From: Sulfuricurvum sp.
GTDB taxonomy: Bacteria; Campylobacterota; Campylobacteria; Campylobacterales; Sulfurimonadaceae
Direction: 5' to 3'
DNA length: 50,755 bases
Assembly (NCBI GenBank): GCA_024637215.1
Contig: JAGXFM010000078.1
Location: 1-50,755 of the forward strand
Shown: piece after piece, positions 33,383-41,031 of the stretch
Numbering within the stretch: the first letter of the stretch is position 1
How the letters are laid out: each line of letters begins with the position of its first letter
Notes under the pieces: model-generated
The model's database searches: none
Seen by the model: only the letters and a program-made list of their open reading frames with translations
Told to the model about the DNA's origin: nothing
Made by a program: the position numbers and the translations under genes

Positions 33383-33817
33383 ATGATTTTAGAATTTATG
33401 CGGGATGATCATCGTGCATGCGACCATTTTTATACGGATGCTGAAAATGCGTTAGCGGCAAAAAAAACAGAGGAAGCGAAAGAGCTTTTCGATATCTTTT
33501 ATGACGCGACTAATCACCATTTTGATAGGGAGGAGCGTGAACTCTTTATCACGTTTGAAAAACGGACGGGGATGATGGGAGGGCCGACGCAGATGATGCG
33601 TTATGAGCATCAACAGCTTCGAAGTCTCCTCGAATCAATGCGTTTAGCCTTGAGTGAAAATCGCACCGACGATTTTTTCGGTATCGGCGAATCGATGATG
33701 ATCATGCTTCAGCAACACAACATGAAAGAGGAACAAATGCTCTATCCGATGATCGATCGAGCGTTAGGTGATGACGCTGAGTTGATGGTTCAGACCCTAA
33801 AGGATATGGTAAAATGA
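33383..33817 (+). CDS. Hemerythrin HHE-domain protein
   Basis: A 144-residue four-helix protein with the HHE metal-ligand pattern: an N-terminal DDHRACD, TNHHFDREE, MRYEHQQL and QQHNMKEEQMLYP. These His/Glu residues could bind a non-haem di-iron centre that reacts with oxygen or nitric oxide. It is monodomain with no signal or membrane segment. First gene behind the FNR-type promoter, overlapping the DUF2249 gene by ATGA. RIC/YtfE-type iron-sulfur repair is a possible role, but the protein lacks the N-terminal ScdA domain. Confidence 0.88.
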   Translation: MILEFMRDDHRACDHFYTDAENALAAKKTEEAKELFDIFYDATNHHFDREERELFITFEKRTGMMGGPTQMMRYEHQQLRSLLESMRLALSENRTDDFFGIGESMMIMLQQHNMKEEQMLYPMIDRALGDDAELMVQTLKDMVK

Positions 33818-34056
33818 TTCTCCTCGATACTCGGGAATTTGATCACCCTCTGCCGCTTGAAATGGCGGTTGAACACTTCAAAGATCTCTCAGAGGATGCA
33901 ATAATTCATATGATTCACCGACGTGAACCGCTCCCGCTGTTTGAAATCATTTCCAAGAACGGCGGTCGATACCTGAGTATTAGGGAAGATGAAAATCTCT
34001 GGCATATTTACATCACCCGAAGTCAAAACGTGAAACTGGAGCACCCTTATGTTTAA
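33814..34056 (+). CDS. DUF2249 domain protein
   Basis: An 80-residue single-domain protein. The fold resembles the TusA/SirA-like DUF2249 group, with the beta-alpha pattern ILLDTREFDHPLPLEMAVEH and REPLPLFEII. Proteins of this family are often linked to hemerythrins and denitrification or nitric-oxide genes, but no biochemical role is established. It overlaps both neighbours, by four and eight bases, which suggests strictly co-ordinated expression with them. Confidence 0.75.
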   Translation: MILLDTREFDHPLPLEMAVEHFKDLSEDAIIHMIHRREPLPLFEIISKNGGRYLSIREDENLWHIYITRSQNVKLEHPYV

Positions 34057-35308
34057 CGGACTCTCTTTGGATCAAGCGCCTCCTCTATCGGTTGTTATCC
34101 GCTTTTTTATCACGGTACCCGTATTCGGGATACTCCTCTCGTTGATTATTTTTTTTAACCCCCATGAAGTTTTAATCCCTACCCATCCAATCTCCCTCGC
34201 AGCGGTTCATCTGATGTTTTTAGGGGTTATCACGATGAGTATGTTCGGTGCGCTGTTTCAGATGCAAAGCGTTTTAGGAGGACGCCCTATCCCCTCGGCA
34301 CTCGGCAATGCGTTTCTAATCCATCTGTTTTTAGTGATCGGAATCTTTGCCCTTTGCGGAGCATTTATCTTTTCCCTTCCTGAACTGTTTATCATCGCTT
34401 CAATCTTTTTAGGTGCTTCGATTCTCTATTGTGCCAACCTCATCCTCCCTTTGCTTTTCGGCGACATTACCCATGATACTCTGAGGGGAATGCGTCTACC
34501 CCTTATTGCTCTTTCACTCACGGCTGTTTTAGGTATTGTTATGGCGAGTGAATACGCAAACAGTTCGTTCAGTTCTGTACATGAAGCCGTTCGTGCCTCA
34601 CACTATTCGTTTGGATTGATAGGGTGGATTGCCGCGTTAATCATCGCCGTAGCCTTTCAGGTTATTGAGATGTTTTACGTTACAACCCCTTATGGCTCAT
34701 GGTGCAAACGCAATGCTTTCCGAATTATCTCAGCTTCCTTGCTACTTAAAGTGCTTTGGATTTTTACACACCTCCCTTATAGCTGGGTGTTTGACCTGAT
34801 TATGGGGGCGTTATTGTCCGGATTTATTTTCACTACCTTGAAAAGGCTAAATCAGCGCAAACGGCGTGTTAGTGATGTGAGTATTTGGTTTTGGCAATTA
34901 GGGATGGCATTGTTGTCTTTGGCTATTCTTACCTACGGCGCATTTATAGGCAGCGGTTATGATGCTTTGCAAAGTGTCGCACTCATTGCATTCGCCCTCT
35001 TTGCTTTGGCCATTATTCTAGGGATGATGGGGAAAATCGTCCCCTTTTTAGTCTGGTTTCATCTGAGTTCCGCAGGGTATATGGATGCTCCGATTATGTC
35101 CAATATTATTCCCGCGACGCGTGCAAAAGGAGTTTTTTCCCTTTTTGCTCTTACTTCCGTCACAATGATTGGAGGGGTATTTTGTCTCGAATCACTTCTT
35201 GTCGGTGCGATTATAGGGGGGGGAATGTTTGGATTATTGTTACTTAATCTTATCCACGCACTTCGCCTCTATCGCGATACCCTTATACACGGCAAGCGTT
35301 TCGGATAA
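34049..35308 (+). CDS. Polytopic membrane protein, NnrS-like or haem-copper-oxidase-I-like
   Basis: A 419-residue protein with about twelve membrane helices. Conserved-looking His residues sit in HPISLAAVHLMFLG (helix 2), HYSFGLIGW and VWFHLSS, which could be haem or metal ligands. The GALFQMQSVLGGRP stretch resembles stretches in NnrS-like and oxidase-subunit-I-like proteins of denitrifiers. I cannot decide between those families. It lies in an operon with hemerythrin and DUF2249 genes under an FNR-type site, so a role in nitric oxide or low-oxygen physiology is the best inference. It converges with fliI, with only eight bases between. Confidence 0.7.
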   Translation: MFNGLSLDQAPPLSVVIRFFITVPVFGILLSLIIFFNPHEVLIPTHPISLAAVHLMFLGVITMSMFGALFQMQSVLGGRPIPSALGNAFLIHLFLVIGIFALCGAFIFSLPELFIIASIFLGASILYCANLILPLLFGDITHDTLRGMRLPLIALSLTAVLGIVMASEYANSSFSSVHEAVRASHYSFGLIGWIAALIIAVAFQVIEMFYVTTPYGSWCKRNAFRIISASLLLKVLWIFTHLPYSWVFDLIMGALLSGFIFTTLKRLNQRKRRVSDVSIWFWQLGMALLSLAILTYGAFIGSGYDALQSVALIAFALFALAIILGMMGKIVPFLVWFHLSSAGYMDAPIMSNIIPATRAKGVFSLFALTSVTMIGGVFCLESLLVGAIIGGGMFGLLLLNLIHALRLYRDTLIHGKRFG

Positions 35309-35316
35309 TCGACTTT

Positions 35317-36621
35317 TTAAGCCATTAACTCGATCATTTGATCAATCGATTCTTGATAGCCGGAGATACTCATCGCCTCTTGAGAGAGAAAGGATTCCAT
35401 TTTCTCTTTTTTCGCGATCGCCTCATCCAACTCTTTATCACTTCCTCGTACATACGCACCGATACGAATCAGCATCTCATTCTCTTTGAGCAGTGTATAA
35501 AGACGGCGGAACCGTCTCACAGCCGCGAGATGTTCAGGGGTAATAATGTCGTTCATAACCCGTGATGCAGAGTTTAGGATATGGATCGGAGGATAAATTC
35601 CGAAATCGGTCAATTCGCGGGAGAGGACAATATGCCCATCGAGAATAGAACGGGACTGATCGGCAATCGGATCGCTCATATCATCCCCTTCGACCAAAAC
35701 GGTAAAAAAAGCGGTAATCGAACCGTTCCCCTCCTCTTTCCCCGCACGCTCCATCAGCTGAGGCAACAGGGTCAATGACGACGGGGGATACCCTTTTGAA
35801 GTCGGCGGTTCTCCAAGTGCAAGTCCAATCTCCCGCTGTGCCATGGCGAAACGGGTCACGGAATCCATCATAAAAAGGACATCGTGCCCTTGCGCTTTAA
35901 AATACTCTGCCACACTCATCGCACTGAACGCCCCGTATTTACGCATCAGGGGAGAATCATCACTTGTAGCGACGACAAGGACGGTATTTTCGAGATTTCC
36001 GCCGAGTGATTTTTCGATAAATTCAGGAACTTCACGCCCCCGCTCACCGATGAGGGCAACCACTTTAATCGGGGCATCCGCTCCACGGACAATCATCCCC
36101 ATCAACGTCGATTTTCCGACACCGCTTCCGGCGAAGATTCCGAGTTTTTGCCCTTTTCCGCACGTGAGTAATCCGTCAATCGTTTTGACTCCGACACTGA
36201 AAGGCTCATCGATCATCCCCCGCTTCATGGCGGCAATCGGTGCTTTAATGATCGATTCGAGATGGGTACCGTTAATAGCCCCTTTTCCGTCAATGGGATT
36301 CATAAACGGATCGACCACTCGTCCGAGCAGCGCCTCACCCACTTCAATCATCATTCCACTCTGGTTCGGATAGACTTTATCTCCGGCACGAAACCCTTCC
36401 ACAAAACGAAACGGGGTGATAAAAAAGCGGTTACGCTCTACTTCGCTCACCATCCCTAACGCTTCTGCGCCGTTTACCTCGGAAACCATCAGCACGGTAT
36501 CGCCGATGCTGACATGCAACCCTTCGGCCATAATCACGGTAGGGCTAATTTTCGTCACCGTACCAAATACGGTAGTGAGCTTTTCAATCCCTAAACGACT
36601 GCGTAATGCTTTTAGCGGCAT
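35317..36621 (-). CDS. fliI: Flagellum-specific ATPase FliI
   Basis: The ATPase of the flagellar type III export apparatus, a relative of F1-beta. The 434-residue protein has Walker A GIFAGSGVGKSTLMG, Walker B VLFMMDSVTRFAMAQREIGL and the motif LGEPPTSKGYPPSSLTLLPQ, all typical of FliI/YscN. The N-terminal domain is complete. The ribosome binding site (GGGAG) lies 11 bases before the ATG and partly inside a hairpin at 36635-36651. It follows folE on the same strand after a 110-bp gap with two palindromes. Confidence 0.97.
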   Translation of the reverse strand: MPLKALRSRLGIEKLTTVFGTVTKISPTVIMAEGLHVSIGDTVLMVSEVNGAEALGMVSEVERNRFFITPFRFVEGFRAGDKVYPNQSGMMIEVGEALLGRVVDPFMNPIDGKGAINGTHLESIIKAPIAAMKRGMIDEPFSVGVKTIDGLLTCGKGQKLGIFAGSGVGKSTLMGMIVRGADAPIKVVALIGERGREVPEFIEKSLGGNLENTVLVVATSDDSPLMRKYGAFSAMSVAEYFKAQGHDVLFMMDSVTRFAMAQREIGLALGEPPTSKGYPPSSLTLLPQLMERAGKEEGNGSITAFFTVLVEGDDMSDPIADQSRSILDGHIVLSRELTDFGIYPPIHILNSASRVMNDIITPEHLAAVRRFRRLYTLLKENEMLIRIGAYVRGSDKELDEAIAKKEKMESFLSQEAMSISGYQESIDQMIELMA

Positions 36622-36634
36622 ATTTTACTATTCT

Positions 36635-36651
36635 CCCACATGCAATGTGGG
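36635..36651 (-). repeat. Hairpin before fliI (overlaps ribosome binding site)
   Basis: CCCACAT and ATGTGGG form a perfect 7-bp stem with a three-base loop. On the minus-strand transcript the GGG of the stem is part of the GGGAG ribosome binding site of fliI, so the hairpin could reduce translation. Confidence 0.5.
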
Positions 36652-36669
36652 TAGCTTTAGGGGATTGCA

Positions 36670-36687
36670 AAGGACACATGTGTCCTT
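36670..36687. repeat. 18-bp perfect palindrome in folE-fliI gap
   Basis: AAGGACACATGTGTCCTT is a perfect 18-bp palindrome, extended by GC/GC pairs on each side with a bulged A. It has no loop, so it is more like a protein-binding site or a REP-like element than a terminator. The CACATGTG core resembles the arms of the neighbouring hairpin. Confidence 0.5.
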
Positions 36688-36731
36688 GCCACTAAAATGA
36701 GCTTTGCTTATTTTTGTGTATTCCATGATGA

Positions 36732-37316
36732 TTAGTAACGATTCCCGGTTGAAGAGTTAATCAGACTAAAAAATTCCATCCGTGTCTTTTCATCGCGCTT
36801 GAACAACCCTCGTAATGCGCTCGATGTCGTTGTCGAACTGATTTTCTCTACACCGCGCATCTCCATACACATGTGACGTGCTTGGATAACGACCGCTACC
36901 CCTTTTGGGCTGATGGCTTCCATCAATGCATCGGCAATCTGTTCGGTGAGCTGTTCTTGGATCTGCATCCGACGGGAAAACACATCGACGACACGGGGAA
37001 TTTTAGAGAGCCCCACCACTTTACCATCAGGAATATAGGCGACATGCGCTCGACCGATAATCGGGAGAAGATGATGCTCGCACGTTGAATAAAACTCGAT
37101 ATCTTTGATCAATACCATCTCATCGTTAGAGCTTTGGAACATGGCCGAATTCAAAATGGCTTGAGGGTCTTCTTTGTATCCGCCGAAAATGAACTCATAC
37201 GCCTTTAAAACACGCTCGGGAGTTTTAAGCAATCCTTCACGTTCCACATCTTCACCGACATGAGAAATCATCGTTTTGACCGCTTTTATAAATTGTTCAC
37301 TGTTATCCAATTCCAT
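36732..37316 (-). CDS. folE: GTP cyclohydrolase I FolE
   Basis: Converts GTP to dihydroneopterin triphosphate, the first step of folate synthesis. The 194-residue protein has the zinc-site motif [20 protein letters not shown] (including Cys and His ligands), [21 protein letters not shown] (written partly) and the C-terminal [14 protein letters not shown], with the third zinc Cys. The folE/fliI neighbourhood is also known from Campylobacter. Divergent from tig. Confidence 0.97.
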   Translation of the reverse strand: MELDNSEQFIKAVKTMISHVGEDVEREGLLKTPERVLKAYEFIFGGYKEDPQAILNSAMFQSSNDEMVLIKDIEFYSTCEHHLLPIIGRAHVAYIPDGKVVGLSKIPRVVDVFSRRMQIQEQLTEQIADALMEAISPKGVAVVIQARHMCMEMRGVEKISSTTTSSALRGLFKRDEKTRMEFFSLINSSTGNRY

Positions 37317-37452
37317 ACTCTCTTATCCGTATTAAATATTGCTATTACTCTATCATGTCTTTGCTTTTATTTTAATTCAGCGTAGCATTAACCCTTTTTG
37401 GATATTATTGCCACCATTTAGTCTACTAAGACATGTCACAAAAGGGATTTTA

Positions 37453-38748
37453 ATGCAAATAACCACGAAAAAAATCGACTCAGCTAATGCCAAAATCAAC
37501 GCAGCTATCACACGCGCTACAATCGATACCAACGTCGAAAAAATCGCTAATCAGCTCTCTAAAGAGGCAAAAATTGCCGGTTTCCGTAAAGGTAAAGTAC
37601 CTCTTAGTGCCGTAAAAAAACAATACGGGGATCGTTTGGTTCAAGATGCTGAAGCACAAGCATTGCGTGATCTTTTAAGTGCCGGGCTTAAAGAGATGGC
37701 AATCGCGGCAGACACCTTGATCGGTGAACCTCAAATCGTTAAATTTGAGAAAAACGACAACGGTATCGATGTTGAAGTGGTTATTGCAACCCGTCCGGCA
37801 ATCAAGCTTGGCGATTATGCGGCAATGGTTCCGGATGTTGCGAAACCTGCAATTGAGGATGCAACTATCACCGCACGTATTGAAGAACTCGCTTCAGCAC
37901 AAGCCCCTTTGGTTAATGTCGATGAAGATCGTGCGTTAGTAAGCGGCGATACAGCGCTTCTTGATTTCGAAGGATTTGTAGACGGTGAACCGTTCGAGGG
38001 GGGGAAAGCGGAAGGTTTTTCACTTCGTCTGGGAAGCGGTCAATTCATCCCTGGGTTTGAAGAGCAACTCATCGGAATGAAAAAAGGGGATGAAAAAACC
38101 ATCGCGGTAACGTTCCCTGAAAACTACGGCGGAGCAAAACTTGCCGGAAAACCTGCTGAATTCAAAGTAAAAATCCACGCGATCCAAGAAAAAGCACCGG
38201 TTACCATCGATGATGAACTGGCTAAAAAAATGCTTCCGGGTTACGAAGATGCCAGTGTCGATATGCTCAAAGAAAAAGTAAAAGAGCAACTGGAGAGTGA
38301 AGCGATGAGCGTTCTCTATAACGATGAACTCAAACCGAATCTCATGGAAACGTTTGTAACTTCTTTCACTATCGATCTTCCTGACTTTATCGTAGAGCAA
38401 GAGATGGATATGGCACTCAACAAAAAAGCCCGCGATTTGAGCGAAGCACAACTTGAAGAGCTCCGCAATGATGCGGAACAAGTAAAAGCGATGCGCGAAA
38501 CTTTCCGTGAAGATGCTTGCCGCGCCGTAAAAGCAACCTTTATCGTAGACGCATTGGCAAAAGCGGAAAACATCCTCGTAAACGAACAAGAGTTGATGCA
38601 AACCATCTACTACGAAGCAATGCAAATGGGTCAAGATCCTGCAGCCGTCTATAAACATTACCAAGAATCAGGTTACTTGCCTGCGATTCAAATGGCAATG
38701 ATCGAAGATCGCGTGTTGAGTAAATTGCTTAACGATAAAATCAAGTAA
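37453..38748 (+). CDS. tig: Trigger factor
   Basis: Ribosome-bound chaperone and peptidyl-prolyl isomerase that receives nascent chains. The protein is 431 residues with the ribosome-binding N-domain (motif [20 protein letters not shown]), an FKBP-type PPIase domain at about 155-235 ([20 protein letters not shown], then [17 protein letters not shown]) and the C-terminal chaperone arm. The frame is open back to 37339, but the extra 38 hydrophobic residues do not belong to the family. The ATG at 37453 with AAAGGGA upstream is the right start. clpP follows five bases later, a standard pairing. Confidence 0.97.
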   Translation: MQITTKKIDSANAKINAAITRATIDTNVEKIANQLSKEAKIAGFRKGKVPLSAVKKQYGDRLVQDAEAQALRDLLSAGLKEMAIAADTLIGEPQIVKFEKNDNGIDVEVVIATRPAIKLGDYAAMVPDVAKPAIEDATITARIEELASAQAPLVNVDEDRALVSGDTALLDFEGFVDGEPFEGGKAEGFSLRLGSGQFIPGFEEQLIGMKKGDEKTIAVTFPENYGGAKLAGKPAEFKVKIHAIQEKAPVTIDDELAKKMLPGYEDASVDMLKEKVKEQLESEAMSVLYNDELKPNLMETFVTSFTIDLPDFIVEQEMDMALNKKARDLSEAQLEELRNDAEQVKAMRETFREDACRAVKATFIVDALAKAENILVNEQELMQTIYYEAMQMGQDPAAVYKHYQESGYLPAIQMAMIEDRVLSKLLNDKIK

Positions 38749-38753
38749 TCACG

Positions 38754-39350
38754 ATGAGCTATATCCCTTACGTTATTGAAAAAACGGGGCGCGGAGAGAG
38801 ATCGTATGATATCTATTCTCGTCTTCTAAAAGATCGTATCATTATGCTCAGCGGTGAGGTAAACGATCCTGTTGCCTCTTCTATCGTAGCGCAGCTTTTG
38901 TTTTTGGAAGCGGAAGATCCGGCGAAAGACATCTATTTTTATATCAACTCTCCCGGCGGTGTCATCACCTCAGGAATGGCGATTTACGATACCATGAACT
39001 ATATCCGTCCGGATGTCTGCACTATCTGTATCGGTCAAGCGGCATCTATGGGTGCATTCTTGCTCAGTTCAGGGGCTAAAGGGAAACGCTATGCGCTCCC
39101 ACATGCTCGGATTATGATTCATCAACCTCTCGGCGGAGCACAAGGACAAGCTACCGATATCGAGATTCAAGCGAAAGAAATTTTGCGTATGAAAGCCGAG
39201 CTCAATGAAATTTTGGCCAAAAACTGTGGACAAAGTGTTAAAAAGCTCGAAAAAGATACCGATCGTGATAACTTTATGTCAGCCGCCGAAGCGGTAACTT
39301 ATGGTATCATTGACGAAGTATTGGTTCAAAAAGAAAAAGAAGAGAAGTAA
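38754..39350 (+). CDS. clpP: ATP-dependent Clp protease proteolytic subunit ClpP
   Basis: Serine protease that forms the tetradecameric degradation chamber used by ClpX/ClpA. The 198-residue length is normal. It has the start [20 protein letters not shown], the catalytic Ser in [14 protein letters not shown] and the catalytic His in [20 protein letters not shown]. It lies in the tig-clpP-(GGDEF-like)-def run and is probably cotranscribed with tig. Confidence 0.98.
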   Translation: MSYIPYVIEKTGRGERSYDIYSRLLKDRIIMLSGEVNDPVASSIVAQLLFLEAEDPAKDIYFYINSPGGVITSGMAIYDTMNYIRPDVCTICIGQAASMGAFLLSSGAKGKRYALPHARIMIHQPLGGAQGQATDIEIQAKEILRMKAELNEILAKNCGQSVKKLEKDTDRDNFMSAAEAVTYGIIDEVLVQKEKEEK

Positions 39351-39360
39351 GAGGTAACCC

Positions 39361-40419
39361 ATGGCAGCTCTCAGTGATCTCAAACGCGCTCAACGACAGT
39401 CTTCCCAAAAAAGCAATGAGGAGGGTGTTTTCAACCCTGCCGCTTCACTAAATGATCCGACAAGTGATCTTGAGATTTTTGCCAAAGAGGTTCTTACCGC
39501 TCTTATTTCAGATAATCTTCCCCCTACCCCCAATAATTTTGCCCTCTATTTTGATCGTATTCTTGAAGATAAAAGCGAGAGTCTTCGCCGACAAATTGGC
39601 TCTATTTTAGAGCTTGAAGAAGATAATCACGACGAAACCAGCATTGAACTTGAAAAAACTCTCAAACAAGGGTTCTCTTCCGTAAAAAGTATTTTACAAG
39701 TGAGTGCCACTCTCTATAAAAATATCTCTTTGATGGAGAAAATTTTGGAGAAACGGAAAGAGGAGATGAAAAATATCCCTTCTTTGAATGGAGCCAACGA
39801 TCTAATTACTTCACTTGAAGCGGATATCGGGAAATTGGGCTCCATTTTAAATAAACAAGTCACTCATATGAAAGTGATCTATGATGAGACGGCAACGATA
39901 GTCAAACAAGTTGAAAATGAGACCATTTTTGACAACCAATTCGGTGTCTATAATAAACGTTTCCTTATCACCAAACTTGAACAAGAACGCCACCTCATCG
40001 ATGAGTTTAAACACAAAAGTTCTCTTATCACCGTTCGGCTCTCTAAATCAACCGGTGAAAAAATCCAAAGTGAAAAAGCACAGCATCTTATGGCACGTAC
40101 CGTCGCAAGACTACTGCTTAAAACCTCAAGACGAAGTGATATCGTCGCCCATTATGGCGAGGGTGTATTTGCAATGGTATTAAAACATACCGATATTGAG
40201 AGTGCAAAACGGGCATCGGAACGTCTCTTTGATCTTGTCTCTTCGAGTAATTTTTTCCTTGCCGAACAAGAGATACAACTGCGAATCGCCATCGGTGTTG
40301 TTGAATTAAACTCGACGCTCAGTGTAGAAAAAACCCTCGTATGCACCCTAACCGCGATGGATGCTGCCGATAATAATCCTAAGCTTCGATACATGGTCTG
40401 CAACGGAAACGACGAATAA
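39361..40419 (+). CDS. Degenerate GGDEF-domain protein
   Basis: A 352-residue soluble protein. An N-terminal helical domain contains NLPPTPNNFALYFDRIL, a motif common in Campylobacterota GGDEF proteins, followed by a long coiled coil (about 75-185). The C-terminal part (about 188-345) is GGDEF-like: DNQFGVYNKRFL corresponds to the DxLTGLxNRR motif. The active-site loop reads HYGEGVFAMVL (264-274), so the GGDEF sequence is GEGVF. The metal and substrate residues look altered, so diguanylate cyclase activity is doubtful. It may be a c-di-GMP or GTP sensor. It sits between clpP and def with 10- and 7-base gaps. Confidence 0.75.
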   Translation: MAALSDLKRAQRQSSQKSNEEGVFNPAASLNDPTSDLEIFAKEVLTALISDNLPPTPNNFALYFDRILEDKSESLRRQIGSILELEEDNHDETSIELEKTLKQGFSSVKSILQVSATLYKNISLMEKILEKRKEEMKNIPSLNGANDLITSLEADIGKLGSILNKQVTHMKVIYDETATIVKQVENETIFDNQFGVYNKRFLITKLEQERHLIDEFKHKSSLITVRLSKSTGEKIQSEKAQHLMARTVARLLLKTSRRSDIVAHYGEGVFAMVLKHTDIESAKRASERLFDLVSSSNFFLAEQEIQLRIAIGVVELNSTLSVEKTLVCTLTAMDAADNNPKLRYMVCNGNDE

Positions 40420-40426
40420 TATCCCT

Positions 40427-40942
40427 ATGATTCTCCCTGTTATTACTTACCCAAACAAACAGCTCAAAGCACGTTCGAAAGACGTCGTCAATTTTGACGC
40501 GTTACTCCACCGTTTTTTAGACGATATGTACGAGACGATGATCAACTCCAACGGCATAGGTCTCGCCGCGATTCAAGTCGCCAATCCCATCCGAGCCCTT
40601 ATACTCTGTATACCGGATGATGAGGGAAACCAAATCCAAGAGAATCTTTTAGAAATCATCAATCCTGTTATACATGCTCCGCAAGGGAATGTACTCTATC
40701 AGGAGGGGTGTCTAAGCGTACCCGGATTTTACGAAGATGTAGAGCGTTATGAGAAGCTTACCCTCCATTATCAAAACCGTCACGGTGAGCCCTGCACACT
40801 GAAGGCTGATGAACTCTTAGCGATTGCGATTCAACATGAAATCGACCATCTTGAGGGTAAACTTTTTATCGAAAAACTTACCTATAACCGCCGCAAGAAA
40901 TTTGAAAAAGAGTACAAAAAAGTACTCAAAGAGAAAAAGTAG
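40427..40942 (+). CDS. def: Peptide deformylase
   Basis: Metalloenzyme removing the N-formyl group from nascent proteins. All three motifs are present: NGIGLAAIQV, EGCLSVPG (metal Cys) and QHEIDHLEG (two metal His and the catalytic Glu). The open frame extends to 40361, inside the upstream gene; I chose the ATG at 40427, which gives the usual start MILPVITYPNKQLKARSKDV and 171 residues. The substitution of Ile-Asp in HEIDH is normal (HExDH). It is the last gene of the tig-clpP run. Confidence 0.97.
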   Translation: MILPVITYPNKQLKARSKDVVNFDALLHRFLDDMYETMINSNGIGLAAIQVANPIRALILCIPDDEGNQIQENLLEIINPVIHAPQGNVLYQEGCLSVPGFYEDVERYEKLTLHYQNRHGEPCTLKADELLAIAIQHEIDHLEGKLFIEKLTYNRRKKFEKEYKKVLKEKK

Positions 40943-40950
40943 TCTTCTTT

Positions 40951-40975
40951 TTAATATTGCAAACTGCAATATTAA
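40951..40975 (+). repeat. Perfect 11-bp hairpin in def-comM gap
   Basis: TTAATATTGCA and TGCAATATTAA form a perfect 11-bp stem with an AAC loop, starting 9 bases after the def stop codon. It is AT-rich. No T tract follows on the plus strand, so it may be an operator or a 3'-end stabiliser as well as a terminator for def. Confidence 0.45.
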
Positions 40976-41031
40976 CCGCTCATTAAAACCATTTTGATAC
41001 CATAAGTGTTAAATAATATTTTGGATACTCC

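Noticed and set aside
35843-36373. 176-codon plus-strand ORF opposite fliI
   Set aside because: Shadow of the FliI ATPase core; no ribosome binding site or plausible protein motifs.
38020-38664. 214-codon minus-strand ORF opposite tig
   Set aside because: Antisense of a highly conserved chaperone gene; Phe/His-rich translation with no family features.
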